This document shows, in pieces, positions 15,556-24,104 of a stretch of 64,000 nt of DNA; position 1 is the first letter of the stretch; each line of letters starts with the position of its first letter. Below the pieces are notes generated by a model. The model was not told the DNA's origin and made no database searches. It saw only the letters and a list, made by a program, of their open reading frames with translations. Source of the stretch: Tamaricihabitans halophyticus (lineage in GTDB: Bacteria > Actinomycetota > Actinomycetes > Mycobacteriales > Pseudonocardiaceae). The position numbers were made by a program, and so were the translations under genes. The stretch covers positions 124,001-188,000 of the forward strand of contig NZ_SLXQ01000003.1 in the NCBI RefSeq assembly GCF_004340875.1, in the 5' to 3' direction.

Positions 15556-16518
15556 TTACACAGTCGCGGACAGGAAGTCACCGGTGTACCGGTTCGCGCT
15601 GCGCGCTTCCGGCAGGTTCGCCCAGGTCTGGAACACATGGATCTGCCCGGGCCACACCTGCAACTCCACGGAAATCCCGGCCGCACGCAACGAATCCGCC
15701 ATCCGTGCGGCGTCCCCGCGTAGGCACTCCGCGCCGCCTGCCTGGATGAGCGTGCGCGGCCACCCGGCCTTCGGCGCGGCGAGCACGTCCAGCCGGGGAT
15801 CGGTGCTGTCGACCGAACGCAGATAGGCGGCGCACACCCGCCGGCAGGCCACCGGCGGGATGAACGGATCACGGATGAGCCGGTCGAGCTCGTCCAGCTC
15901 CGCGCAGGTCAGGTCGAGCATCGGGGAGTAGAGCGCGAGCGCGTTCGGCATCGGCAGCCCCACCCGAGCAAGGTCCGCGATCAAGCCGGCGGCGAGCTGC
16001 CCGCCAGCCGAGTCGCCGACCACCCGAATGCGCTCGGCGGGAACACCGCGATCGAGCAACATCCGGTACGCGGCAAGACAATCATCGGGCGCGGCTGGAT
16101 ACGGATGCTCCGGTGCCCTGCGATAGTCCGGCAGGAACACCGGCATGCCACTCGCCTTGGACAGCTGGAAGGCCAGCGCCCGGTGCGAACGTGGCGAGCC
16201 GAAGACGAAGCCACCGCCGTGCAGATGCAGCAGTACGCCGTTGGCCGGATCGGCACCGTCCGTGCGCAACCAGTGCCCGCGCACTCTTCCATACTCCGCT
16301 GATCGAGCCTGGGCTGGCCAAACCTGGGCGCTACGTGGGAGCCGGATGAAACCGGCGGCATCGGCGCATTGCCGGAGCGCGAACAACTGGGCCCCGCGTG
16401 GTTGCCACAGCTCGGCGAGCGGACGGATATTGCGGCCGAAGAACTTCGCCAGCCGCATACTGGGCGCACTCGGCCGTTCCGGAACCGGCGAGGTCCGCGG
16501 CGAAACCAGCTCCGTCAC
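15556..16518 (-). CDS. Alpha/beta hydrolase, hormone-sensitive-lipase (HSL) family
   Basis: This 320-aa esterase has the HSL oxyanion motif HGGGF (residues 100-104), the nucleophile elbow GDSAGG (Ser170) and a C-terminal catalytic-type histidine in PGQIHVF. There is no signal peptide, so it should act in the cytosol on ester substrates such as acylglycerols or acetylated small molecules. It overlaps the TetR regulator stop by 4 nt and is therefore co-translated with it, so it is probably controlled by the same two operators as the MFS pump. An exporter plus an esterase suggests handling of one foreign or self-made ester compound. Confidence 0.85.
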   Translation of the reverse strand: MTELVSPRTSPVPERPSAPSMRLAKFFGRNIRPLAELWQPRGAQLFALRQCADAAGFIRLPRSAQVWPAQARSAEYGRVRGHWLRTDGADPANGVLLHLHGGGFVFGSPRSHRALAFQLSKASGMPVFLPDYRRAPEHPYPAAPDDCLAAYRMLLDRGVPAERIRVVGDSAGGQLAAGLIADLARVGLPMPNALALYSPMLDLTCAELDELDRLIRDPFIPPVACRRVCAAYLRSVDSTDPRLDVLAAPKAGWPRTLIQAGGAECLRGDAARMADSLRAAGISVELQVWPGQIHVFQTWANLPEARSANRYTGDFLSATV

Positions 16519-17069
16519 GTCCGCTCTTCCTCCAGCACGTCGAGCCGGCTGAGCACCTCGTCGACATTGTCCTGGATAACGGTGGTTGGTACGCCGAGTA
16601 CGGCGTTCAGGTAGATCCCGTCGCCGACCATCGCGACCAGCTCGGCGGTGAGTGGATCCGCGATATGTTCGCGAAGCAGCTCCCGCCAGGACTCGAACTG
16701 GTTGCGCAACGCCTCCGCTGCCCTGCTGTCGTGGGCCAGCATCTGGATTGCCGCGAGCACGCTGCGGTGCAGCTGGACTTCCTGGGTGACATCCGAGAAC
16801 GAAGTGCGCAGGTAGTAACGCAGCACGCCATCCGGGCTGCTGCGCGCATTGGCCAGATCGCGCTCGTTCACCTCGGAAAGCCGGTCGAGTAAACCCTGAA
16901 GTAAGGCGTCCTTCGAGCCGAAGTGGTAGAGCAGTCCGCCCTTGGACACCCCTGCTCGTTTCGCGACGGCTTCCAGGGTGACCGCGGTCGGCCCGGACTC
17001 AACCAGCATCTCCTCGTAGGCGTTCAGGATCTGCTCGCGCGCGGTTGCGCGGGGAGTCGTCTCGGACAT
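16515..17069 (-). CDS. TetR-family transcriptional repressor
   Basis: This 184-aa regulator has an N-terminal helix-turn-helix (VTLEAVAKRAGVSKGGLLYH, residues about 25-44) and a helical C-terminal ligand domain. It is divergent from the MFS gene across 70 nt that contain two palindromes built on ACCGTCC-GGACGGT. It is co-transcribed with the HSL esterase. The simplest model is autorepression plus repression of the pump, relieved by a pump substrate. Confidence 0.9.
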   Translation of the reverse strand: MSETTPRATAREQILNAYEEMLVESGPTAVTLEAVAKRAGVSKGGLLYHFGSKDALLQGLLDRLSEVNERDLANARSSPDGVLRYYLRTSFSDVTQEVQLHRSVLAAIQMLAHDSRAAEALRNQFESWRELLREHIADPLTAELVAMVGDGIYLNAVLGVPTTVIQDNVDEVLSRLDVLEEERT

Positions 17070-17080
17070 GGCTTGACTAT

Positions 17081-17094
17081 ACCGTCCAGACGGT
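17081..17094. promoter_or_regulatory. TetR operator 1
   Basis: The near-perfect palindrome ACCGTCCAGACGGT lies 12 nt from the TetR start codon. Its centre is 29 bp from that of operator 2, so the two sites lie on nearly the same face of the helix. Confidence 0.7.
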
Positions 17095-17109
17095 CTACCT
17101 TCAAGCTGT

Positions 17110-17123
17110 ACCGTCCGGACGGT
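17110..17123. promoter_or_regulatory. TetR operator 2
   Basis: The perfect palindrome ACCGTCCGGACGGT lies 16 nt before the MFS start and just upstream of its Shine-Dalgarno GGAGG (17129-17133). It is well placed to block MFS transcription. Confidence 0.75.
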
Positions 17124-17139
17124 TTATTGGAGGGAAACC

Positions 17140-18687
17140 GTGGCTACCCGTCGCGACTGGTTCGCGCTCGGCGTTCTTGTCCTGCCCGTACTGCTGATCA
17201 GCATCGATATGACGGTGCTTGGCTTCGCGCTGCCGTTCCTCGCGGAGGATCTGGCGCCGAGCAGTGCGCAGCAGTTGTGGATTGTGGACATTTATTCGTT
17301 CGTGCTCGCCGGGCTGCTCGTGTTGATGGGCACCGTTGGCGATCGGATCGGCCGGCGGCGGCTGCTGTACCTCGGCGCGCTCGCCTTCGGTATCGCTTCG
17401 GCGCTCGCCGCGTACTCGACCAGCGCCGAGATGCTGATCGTGGCGAGGGCGTTGCTCGGCCTCGGCGGCGCGACGCTGATGCCGTCCACGCTGTCGCTGA
17501 TCCGGAACATCTTCACCGACCGGGCGCAGCGCCGGCTGGCGATCGGGATCTGGAGCGCGGCGTTTTCCGGCGGTATGGCGCTCGGCCCGGTGGTCGGCGG
17601 TTGGTTGCTCGAGCACTTCTGGTGGGGCTCGGTATTCCTGATCAACGTGCCGGTGATGGCCGTGTTGCTGATCGCGCTGGTTGCCGTGCCGGAATCGCGC
17701 GATCCGAAGCCAGGCAAGTTCGACCCACTTTCCGCGGTACTCTCGCTCGCCACCTTGTTGCCGGTGATCTACGGCGTGAAGAAGATGGCCGAGCAGCAGG
17801 CGGTTTCGCTGCTTCCGGCGCTCAGTATCGTGCTCGGCCTCGCGTTCGGCGCGGCTTTCGTACGCCGGCAGTGGTCGCTCGAGCAGCCGATGCTGGACCT
17901 GAACCTGTTCCGGGAGCGGCGGTTCAGCGTTTCGGTGCTGACCAACATGCTTGGCGTGTTCGCGATGATCGGGCTGCTGTTCCTGCTGCCGCAGTATCTA
18001 CAGCTGGTGCTTGGGCTATCCCCGATGACCGCCGCGCTGTGGATCCTGCCGCAGGCGCTCGCGGCCGTGCTTGGCGCACTGCTCGCCGCCAGGCTCGCTC
18101 AGCGGTTCAGCGTGCCGGCGCTGGTCGGTATCGGTCTGCTGGTTGCCGCCGCTGGTTTTCTGGCGATCACCCAGCTCGGCGTGGATTCCGGGCTTGCCTA
18201 CGTGGTCGTCGGCTTCGCGGTCGTCGGATTCGGCGTTGCGCTTTCCGAGACGCTGACCAACGACATGATCATCGCGACCGCGCCGCCGGCACGGGCCGGT
18301 GCCGCCTCGGCGATCTCGGAGACCGGTTTCGAGCTGGGCGGCGCGCTCGGCGTGGCGCTACTCGGCAGCCTGTCCTCGATGCTCTACCGGGCTGATCTTG
18401 GCGCACTCGACGGGCTGTCCGCCTCGGCGAGCGATGCCGCGCGGGAGACGCTTGGCGGCGCGGTTGCGGTCGCCGACGGGGTTTCCGGGCCGGCAGGTGC
18501 GGCACTGCACGCCTCGGCGAGTGGCGCGTTCGTGCACAGCGTGCAGCTGACCGCGCTGGTCGGGGCCGCGATCCTCGCGTACACGGGTATCCAGGCGATG
18601 GTCTTGCTCCGCAAGAAGAAGCAGACGGGTGCCGGCGGGGTAGGGGGTGACTCAACTACCCCCGATCGAACTACGGTGGAGGCATGA
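17140..18687 (+). CDS. MFS efflux transporter, DHA2 (14-TM, EmrB/QacA) family
   Basis: This 515-aa protein has about 14 hydrophobic helices. It carries the DHA2 signatures: an acidic residue in helix 1 (SIDMTVLGFALP), motif A GDRIGRRRLL between helices 2 and 3, and the antiporter motif GPVVGGWLLEHF in helix 5. The GTG start follows GGAGGG. It is predicted to export a drug-like or self-made small molecule by proton antiport. It is divergent from its likely TetR repressor and overlaps the GlcD-type flavoprotein gene by 4 nt. Confidence 0.9.
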   Translation: MATRRDWFALGVLVLPVLLISIDMTVLGFALPFLAEDLAPSSAQQLWIVDIYSFVLAGLLVLMGTVGDRIGRRRLLYLGALAFGIASALAAYSTSAEMLIVARALLGLGGATLMPSTLSLIRNIFTDRAQRRLAIGIWSAAFSGGMALGPVVGGWLLEHFWWGSVFLINVPVMAVLLIALVAVPESRDPKPGKFDPLSAVLSLATLLPVIYGVKKMAEQQAVSLLPALSIVLGLAFGAAFVRRQWSLEQPMLDLNLFRERRFSVSVLTNMLGVFAMIGLLFLLPQYLQLVLGLSPMTAALWILPQALAAVLGALLAARLAQRFSVPALVGIGLLVAAAGFLAITQLGVDSGLAYVVVGFAVVGFGVALSETLTNDMIIATAPPARAGAASAISETGFELGGALGVALLGSLSSMLYRADLGALDGLSASASDAARETLGGAVAVADGVSGPAGAALHASASGAFVHSVQLTALVGAAILAYTGIQAMVLLRKKKQTGAGGVGGDSTTPDRTTVEA

Positions 18688-20084
18688 CCGCTGCGCTGCT
18701 GGACCGGCCCGCGTTGGTGGAACGACTGCGGGCCGAGCTGGGTAAGGACGCCGTACTGACCGATGCGGATGTGACGGCCAGTTACGCCCGCGACATGATG
18801 CCGCTCGCGCCGGCAGGGACCCCGCTGGCGGTGGCCCTGCCGTCGAACACCGCGCAGGTGCAGGCGGTGGTGCGGGCGTGTGCGGCGGCGCGGGTGCCGG
18901 TCGTGCCGCGTGGCGCGGGCAGCGGGCTCTCTGGTGCGGCCAATGCGCTGGACGGTTGCGTGATGCTGGTGCTGACCAGGATGAACGAGATCGTGGACGT
19001 CGATCCGGACAACCGGCTCGCGGTGGTGCAACCGGGCGTGGTGAACCTGGACTTTCGCGGCGCGGTGGAAAAGCACGGGCTGTTCTATCCGCCGGATCCG
19101 TCGAGCTACGACTGGTGCACGATCGGCGGCAACCTCGCCACCAACGCCGGCGGGCTGTGTTGCGTGAAGTACGGCGTGACCACCGATTCCGTGCTCGGCC
19201 TCGAAGTGGTGCTCGCAGATGGGGAGGTGCTGCGCACCGGGCGTCGCACGGTGAAGGGCGTGGCCGGCTACGACCTGGCGAAGCTGTTCATCGGCAGTGA
19301 GGGCACGCTCGGGGTGATCACCGAGGCGACCGTGGCGTTGCGGCCGCTGCCGCAGGCGCCGGGGACGCTGGTCGCCGGGTTCAGTGATACCGAGGCAGCG
19401 GGTGAAGCGGTTGCCAAGGTGGTGCGCGAGGGGATCGTGCCCTCGTTGATGGAGATCATGGACGCGACCTCGATCAAGGCGGCCGAGGCTTACCTGAAGA
19501 CCGAGCTCGGTGCCGGTTCGGATTGCCGCGCGCTGCTGCTCTGCCAGTCGGACTCCGGTGGCGAGGTGGCGCAGCGGGAGCTGACCGCGATCGAGCAGGT
19601 GTGCCAGGACGCCGGCGCGGATATGACCTTCGTGACCGATGACATCGCCGAGGGCAATATGTTGCTGCAGGCGCGGCGGGTGGTGCTGACCGCGCTCGAG
19701 CTGTACGGCGTGTGGCTGACCGACGATGTGTGCGTGCCGCGGACGCGGATTGCCGAGCTGATCCATGAATGCGAGCGGATCAGCGCGGAGGTGGGGCTGC
19801 GGATCGCGGTGGTCGGCCATGCCGGAGACGGCAATATGCACCCGACGATCGTGTACGACGGGTCCTCGGCCGAGGAGTTCGCGCGGGCGCAGCGGGCCTT
19901 CGACGATATTCTCGATGCGGGGATGCGCCTTGGCGGCACGATCACCGGCGAGCACGGCGTCGGCAAGATCAAGCGCGAATGGCTGGCCAAGGAGATCGGT
20001 CCGATCGGGCTACGGGTGCATCAGCAGATCAAGGCCGCGCTGGACCCGGACAACCTGTTCAACCCCGGCTCGATGTTCAGCTAG
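18684..20084 (+). CDS. FAD-linked oxidase, glycolate/D-lactate dehydrogenase type (GlcD-like)
   Basis: This 466-aa flavoenzyme is of the VAO/GlcD family. The FAD-binding half contains PRGAGSGLSGAA and the TIGGNLATNAGG stretch followed by the GSEGTLGVIT loop. The C-terminal half has GHAGDGNMHP and the GEHGVG motif typical of D-2-hydroxyacid dehydrogenases. It likely oxidises a D-2-hydroxy acid to the 2-oxo acid. It is co-translated with the MFS pump (4-nt overlap), so its control probably follows the TetR. No partner GlcE or GlcF gene is present. It is not MftD, which belongs to the FMN-dependent lactate oxidase family. Confidence 0.88.
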   Translation: MTAALLDRPALVERLRAELGKDAVLTDADVTASYARDMMPLAPAGTPLAVALPSNTAQVQAVVRACAAARVPVVPRGAGSGLSGAANALDGCVMLVLTRMNEIVDVDPDNRLAVVQPGVVNLDFRGAVEKHGLFYPPDPSSYDWCTIGGNLATNAGGLCCVKYGVTTDSVLGLEVVLADGEVLRTGRRTVKGVAGYDLAKLFIGSEGTLGVITEATVALRPLPQAPGTLVAGFSDTEAAGEAVAKVVREGIVPSLMEIMDATSIKAAEAYLKTELGAGSDCRALLLCQSDSGGEVAQRELTAIEQVCQDAGADMTFVTDDIAEGNMLLQARRVVLTALELYGVWLTDDVCVPRTRIAELIHECERISAEVGLRIAVVGHAGDGNMHPTIVYDGSSAEEFARAQRAFDDILDAGMRLGGTITGEHGVGKIKREWLAKEIGPIGLRVHQQIKAALDPDNLFNPGSMFS

Positions 20085-20104
20085 CGCTCACTTGCGCTCG
20101 CCTG

Positions 20105-20137
20105 GTGACCGCATTCTCCACGGATCTTGCGATTACC
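20105..20137. repeat. Stop-linked palindromic repeat, copy d (diverged type 2)
   Basis: A degenerate copy with ACCGCATTCT on the left and ATCTTGCGATTAC on the right. It lies between the convergent GlcD-like gene (stop at 20084) and the methyltransferase pseudogene (end at 20145). Confidence 0.55.
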
Positions 20138-20144
20138 GGGAGTG

Positions 20145-20967
20145 TCAGAAGCGCAGGCGGATCAGCCGGTGGCAGGTGCGCAGGCCGGGTATGAGCGAGG
20201 CGACCTTGAGTGCGGTTTGGTGTGCCTTTGGGAGCTGCGCGTAGTCGGCGGCTTCTTTGCTCAGGGCGAGCAGCACGCCGCGTAGTCCCAGCTTTTCGTG
20301 TGCTGCGGTCAGGGCGAGTGGGTCATCGGCTCCCCAGTGCAGTGTCGAACCCCGAGTTACGCACCGCCGGCACCAGCTTCTGCATCCGAATGGCACCCCG
20401 GCTGTACATATCGAAGATCAGCTGCCCGCTGGGGAAGTGTTCGGCGACCCGGCTCAGCAGGCGCATGCCTTCGGGTTCGGTGAGGTACATGGTCAGTCCC
20501 TCGGCGACGACGAGAGTTGGCCGGTCGTTCGGCAGTTGCTCCAGCCAGTCGTCCGCGGTGACCGAGGTGCCCAGCGTCGTGTAGTTGTCCCGCTCGGGGA
20601 ACAGCTTGCCGCGTAGTTCGATGACATCCGGATAGTCCACATCGAACCAGCGCACTCCGGGTCCCGGGTTGAGCCGCTGCGCGCGGGTGTCCAGCCCGCA
20701 GGCCAAGTGCAGCACGGTTGCGTTCGGGTGGCTGTCCAGGAACTCGGCAGTCCACCGGTCGAGCAACTTGGCGCGCAGCGCGACGCCCAAGGCGCTGCGC
20801 TCGTTGATCCGCATCTTGCTGAAGTCGTAGTCGATGCGTTCGACCGCGGCAGCGGCGGCGTCGTCGCCCAGAATCGGGCGTGGGTTCTTACTGTCCAGTG
20901 CCCTGCCGTACAGCGTGGCGAGCAGCGTCTCCCGCTCCCTGGTGAACTGCACTTTCTCGGTCTGCAT
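20145..20967 (-). pseudogene. SAM-dependent methyltransferase, LCM-like (paralog 2), frameshifted
   Basis: The first 200 or so residues (from ATG 20967) read as an intact LCM-like methyltransferase with HLACGLDTR and strong identity to the downstream paralog. The frame then stops at 20323 after NSGFDTALGSR. In the +1 frame the sequence resumes with STLHWGADDPLALTAAHEK and runs to a normal RLRF end at 20145. The break sits in the AACCCC run at 20348-20353. Removing one base gives 273 residues, exactly the length of the paralog at 21039-21860. It could be a recent inactivating insertion or a homopolymer sequencing error. The SAM motif is retained, but the C-terminal third is lost if the shift is real. 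Confidence 0.82.
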
Positions 20968-21038
20968 GACCGAAATCTACAGCGACTTCATAAAGTTGTG
21001 AAGTTAAGGAAATGTCAGGACGGATTGACTCTTGCTGG

Positions 21039-21860
21039 CTAGAAGTTCAGGCGGACTGCCCGGTGCTGGTTGCGCATCCGCCGGAGAGTCGACGCCGCTT
21101 TCAGCGCGACCCTGCGCGTCCTCGGCAGGTGGGCGTCGTTTGCCACCAGTTGATTCAGCGTAGGGATCACCGAGCGGATGGCGAGCTTCGGATGGGCCCC
21201 GGTGAGCTCGAACGGATTACCGACTCCCCAGCGCATCCGCGCTCCGGTGGCGCGTAGCAAGTGCATATGGCCCTGCGTGCGAATCGTGTCTGGGCCACAG
21301 ATATCGAGCAGTACCTGTCCGGTGTGGAAGTGTTCGGCGATCCGGTTCAGCAGGCGCATGCCTTCGTGCTCGGTGAGGTACATGGTCAGTCCCTCGGCGA
21401 CGACGAGGGTGGGCCGGTCGTTCGGTAACTGTTCCAGCCAGTCGTCCTCGGTGACCGAGGTGGCCAGCATCGTGTACCGAGGGCGTGCCGGGAAGAGCTT
21501 GCCGCGCAGGTCAATGACTTCTGTCTGGTCCACATCGAACCAGCGCACTCGTTCGCCGGGATCGATCCGCTGCACGCGGGTGTCCAGCCCGCAGGCAAGA
21601 TGCAGCACGGTCGCATCTGGATGGTCGGCAAGGAACTCGGCGGTCCAGCGATCCAGTAGTTTCGCGCGCAGGGCAACCCCCGAAGCGACCATCGTACTGA
21701 CCCGCATCTTGCTGAAGTCGTAGTCGATGCGCTCGACGGTGGCCATGGCAGCGGAATCGCCAAGGATGGGTTCGGTTCGCTTACTGTCCATGGCTCGGCC
21801 GTACAGGGTGCCCAGCAGCGTTTCCTTCTCTTCGGTAAACGTTATCTTTTCGGTCTGCAC
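21039..21860 (-). CDS. SAM-dependent methyltransferase, LCM-like (paralog 3)
   Basis: This is a 273-aa methyltransferase with the motif HLACGLDTR near residue 90 and the family core WFDVDQTEVIDLRGKLF. It is a tandem neighbour of the frameshifted copy, 71 nt away, and much more similar to it than to the 14547-15362 copy, so the pair looks like a local duplication. The start is a GTG at 21860; a TTCGGTCTGCA-like context is shared by both copies. Substrate unknown. The gene is divergent from the PQQ-repeat lipoprotein. Confidence 0.83.
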   Translation of the reverse strand: MQTEKITFTEEKETLLGTLYGRAMDSKRTEPILGDSAAMATVERIDYDFSKMRVSTMVASGVALRAKLLDRWTAEFLADHPDATVLHLACGLDTRVQRIDPGERVRWFDVDQTEVIDLRGKLFPARPRYTMLATSVTEDDWLEQLPNDRPTLVVAEGLTMYLTEHEGMRLLNRIAEHFHTGQVLLDICGPDTIRTQGHMHLLRATGARMRWGVGNPFELTGAHPKLAIRSVIPTLNQLVANDAHLPRTRRVALKAASTLRRMRNQHRAVRLNF

Positions 21861-21972
21861 ATCTGAAACGTACGCTTTTCGATCGGTTGCGGGAACCGAC
21901 TAAGGTTTATTACCTGCGGAAACTAAATGTCCGTTTCGTAATGTAAGCGCGACGAAAGCATGGTTCGCCAGA

Positions 21973-23715
21973 ATGCTGGGTATGCGAAAGACCGGTCTGA
22001 TCGTAGCCATCCTGTGTTGCCTTGGCCTGCTCGCCAGCGCATGTGGGGGAGCGGACTTCGAGTCCGGCACCGCGCCGGCGCCAAAGCCACTGCCGGATCG
22101 CGGGCCGGTGGCTGGCAGTTATCAGCAGGACTGGCAGATCGAGCCGGAGACCGGAACCGAGCGGGCCGGATTCCAGCTGATCGCCGGGCATCTGGTGGTG
22201 GCAAGCAAGACCGGGCTGCGCGCCTACGATGCCCGGACCGGCAAGCCAACCTGGCACTACCGCGAACCGGGCAGGCAACTGTGGTCCTGGGCTACCACCG
22301 ACGACGCGATCGTGTATGGCAGCTACCGCGAGGAAGGCGACCAGATCCACGACCGGCAAATGACCGGTTTGGACGCGCGTACCGGCGAACCGCTCTGGGA
22401 TGCGGCCGAGGAGTGGCAGGTGATGTCGGATGGGCGGGGCGGTAGCTCGTCGTCGCCGCCGGAGCCAGGGGATGCCGCCGCCGGTACCGTGCTTGTCCAA
22501 GATGGACCGCTGGCCCGGGCCGGCATCGATGCGCGTACCGGGGACGTCCGCTGGCGGATCGAGCAGGGCGACGTTACGGACGAATGCGCCGTTGGCAAGC
22601 CGTCGACCGGCAACGGTGACTCGTCGGGTGGCAAATTGCTGCTCGCTGAACTGAGTTGCAAGGTGCCGGACCAGATTCTCGCCGGGATCGATGCCGAGTC
22701 GGGGGAGATCCGATGGCATCGACCGATACCCCGGTTCAGTGCGAGCGGGGCAGTCATGCGCGGTGGGGTGACCTTGCTGGACGACGTGCGCGAGGATGGC
22801 CCGCCGGTGTTGCTCGGGCCGGACGGCAGCGAGATCTTTACCGGCCCTGATGGCACGAGTTGTAGCTGCGAGCTTCGCGAGGCTGGCGAGGATGTGCTGC
22901 TCAGCTACCGCGGCGAGGGTGAGGTCGAGCCGGGGCTGGTTCGGATAGATCCGCGTAGCGGTGACGTGCGCGAGGTGTCCAATTGGCCAGGCAGGTCGCT
23001 GTCCGAGGAGTCGGTGACGGTTGGCGATAGCCTCTATGAACTGGGCGATACTGCCTCGGGCGGTCAGGCGCTGCCGATGATGCTCAGTGTTACGGATACC
23101 GCGAAAGATCAGGCGAAGTTCGCGCATCTACCCCGTACCGGTGTGCAACCAACCGGCGACCTGGGCCAGGTGCAGCAAAGCTGGTTCGGCGTCGCCGGTG
23201 ACCGGCTCTACCTGGCGGAACAACCGGTCGATCCGGAAACCGAGTCGAACAAGCCGCCGACGATCCGTGCCTACTCGGTCGCGGACGCCACGGAGCCGAC
23301 CGCGCTCGGCGGCGTGCAGCCCAGCGATTGGCCGGACCCGTGCGCGGCGCTTGCCGGGGTGGTGCGTGGCGAGGACGTCAGCACGGAACCGGGCGGGTCG
23401 GTGGACATTGGCGATGTGACGATTCCAGCCGTCCAGTGCCGCAGTATCAGTGAACTGCGCAGCGTTGAACTACAGGTCTGGTGGATGTCCGGCGACGCCA
23501 AGCAGGCCAGGCAGCTGTTCGACCACATGGACGGTGCCGGTAAATCGACTGTCGGCGCGGACCGCGAGCTGACCACCGACGAACCGGACCAGGTCTGGCT
23601 GCAAGTTGGCCCGGCGATTGTTTCGGTCGGGATGGACGCGCTGGACAGTGGTTTCTCCACCAAAACTCGTGAGCAAGCTTTGCGCAAGATCGTCAGCAAC
23701 TTGCGCAAGAGCTAA
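21973..23715 (+). CDS. Lipoprotein with PQQ-like beta-propeller repeats
   Basis: This 580-aa protein has an N-terminal signal with lipobox LASAC (Cys24), so it should be anchored outside the membrane. Repeated blades carry the motif D-A-R/E-T/S-G-x-x-x-W (YDARTGKPTWHY, LDARTGEPLWDA, IDARTGDVRWRI, IDAESGEIRWHR), as in PQQ-type or BamB-like propellers. The catalytic residues of quinoprotein dehydrogenases are not apparent, so it is probably a binding or structural propeller. The last 130 or so residues (from CAALAG onward) form a separate Cys-containing domain like those of actinobacterial DUF3558-type lipoproteins. ATG 21982 is an alternative start. The stop is interlocked with the convergent small gene at 23712. 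Confidence 0.78.
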   Translation: MLGMRKTGLIVAILCCLGLLASACGGADFESGTAPAPKPLPDRGPVAGSYQQDWQIEPETGTERAGFQLIAGHLVVASKTGLRAYDARTGKPTWHYREPGRQLWSWATTDDAIVYGSYREEGDQIHDRQMTGLDARTGEPLWDAAEEWQVMSDGRGGSSSSPPEPGDAAAGTVLVQDGPLARAGIDARTGDVRWRIEQGDVTDECAVGKPSTGNGDSSGGKLLLAELSCKVPDQILAGIDAESGEIRWHRPIPRFSASGAVMRGGVTLLDDVREDGPPVLLGPDGSEIFTGPDGTSCSCELREAGEDVLLSYRGEGEVEPGLVRIDPRSGDVREVSNWPGRSLSEESVTVGDSLYELGDTASGGQALPMMLSVTDTAKDQAKFAHLPRTGVQPTGDLGQVQQSWFGVAGDRLYLAEQPVDPETESNKPPTIRAYSVADATEPTALGGVQPSDWPDPCAALAGVVRGEDVSTEPGGSVDIGDVTIPAVQCRSISELRSVELQVWWMSGDAKQARQLFDHMDGAGKSTVGADRELTTDEPDQVWLQVGPAIVSVGMDALDSGFSTKTREQALRKIVSNLRKS

Positions 23716-24014
23716 CCGGGATTGAGTGGCTGCCAGCGCATCCGGATGGAGCCGCGCAGCGTGCGTGGGCCATCCGATGTCTCGCCGGTGTGGTAGACGG
23801 CGACAATCCAGGTGCCCGGGGTGGCACGGACGCGACCGAGGAAATCCCGCGCGCAGGCCTGCGTGTAGTAGGTGAAGTACTCCTCTTTGGACATACCACG
23901 GCGTTGCAGGACCCAGCCCTGATCCTCCACGACTTCGGTGTACTCGTGCAGGTAATGGCCCTTGCGCAGCACGCGGCGGTACTCGAGGCGGTGCCAGTAG
24001 TTCCAGGTCGGCAT
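23712..24014 (-). CDS. Small aromatic-rich protein of unknown function
   Basis: This is a 100-aa protein rich in Tyr, Trp and Arg (it opens MPTWNYWHRLEYRR), with GC-rich third positions throughout, so it looks genuinely coding. It is divergent from the XRE regulator across 90 nt, and its stop is interlocked with the lipoprotein stop (4-nt overlap). An in-frame ATG at 24116 would lengthen it to 134 aa but overlap the regulator start; neither ATG has a clear Shine-Dalgarno. I do not recognise the family. Position suggests control by the adjacent XRE/DUF397 pair. Confidence 0.55.
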   Translation of the reverse strand: MPTWNYWHRLEYRRVLRKGHYLHEYTEVVEDQGWVLQRRGMSKEEYFTYYTQACARDFLGRVRATPGTWIVAVYHTGETSDGPRTLRGSIRMRWQPLNPG

Positions 24015-24104
24015 TGCCGGAAGGGTCCGGACGGAACGGCGCGGCGGAATTCCGTTGCGGTATTTCGCGGGGATGATGGGTACGCCGCGTTCCGGGAGGT
24101 AACC

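Noticed and set aside
18384-19955. A 523-residue minus-strand open frame opposite the MFS and GlcD genes
   Set aside because: It is rich in His/Arg/Pro in a pattern typical of antisense frames and overlaps two solid genes.
18684-20084. The FAD-linked oxidase considered as the missing MftD
   Set aside because: It belongs to the VAO/GlcD FAD family (GAGSGLSG, GEHGVG), not the FMN-dependent lactate-oxidase family of MftD, and lies 9 kb from the mft operon.
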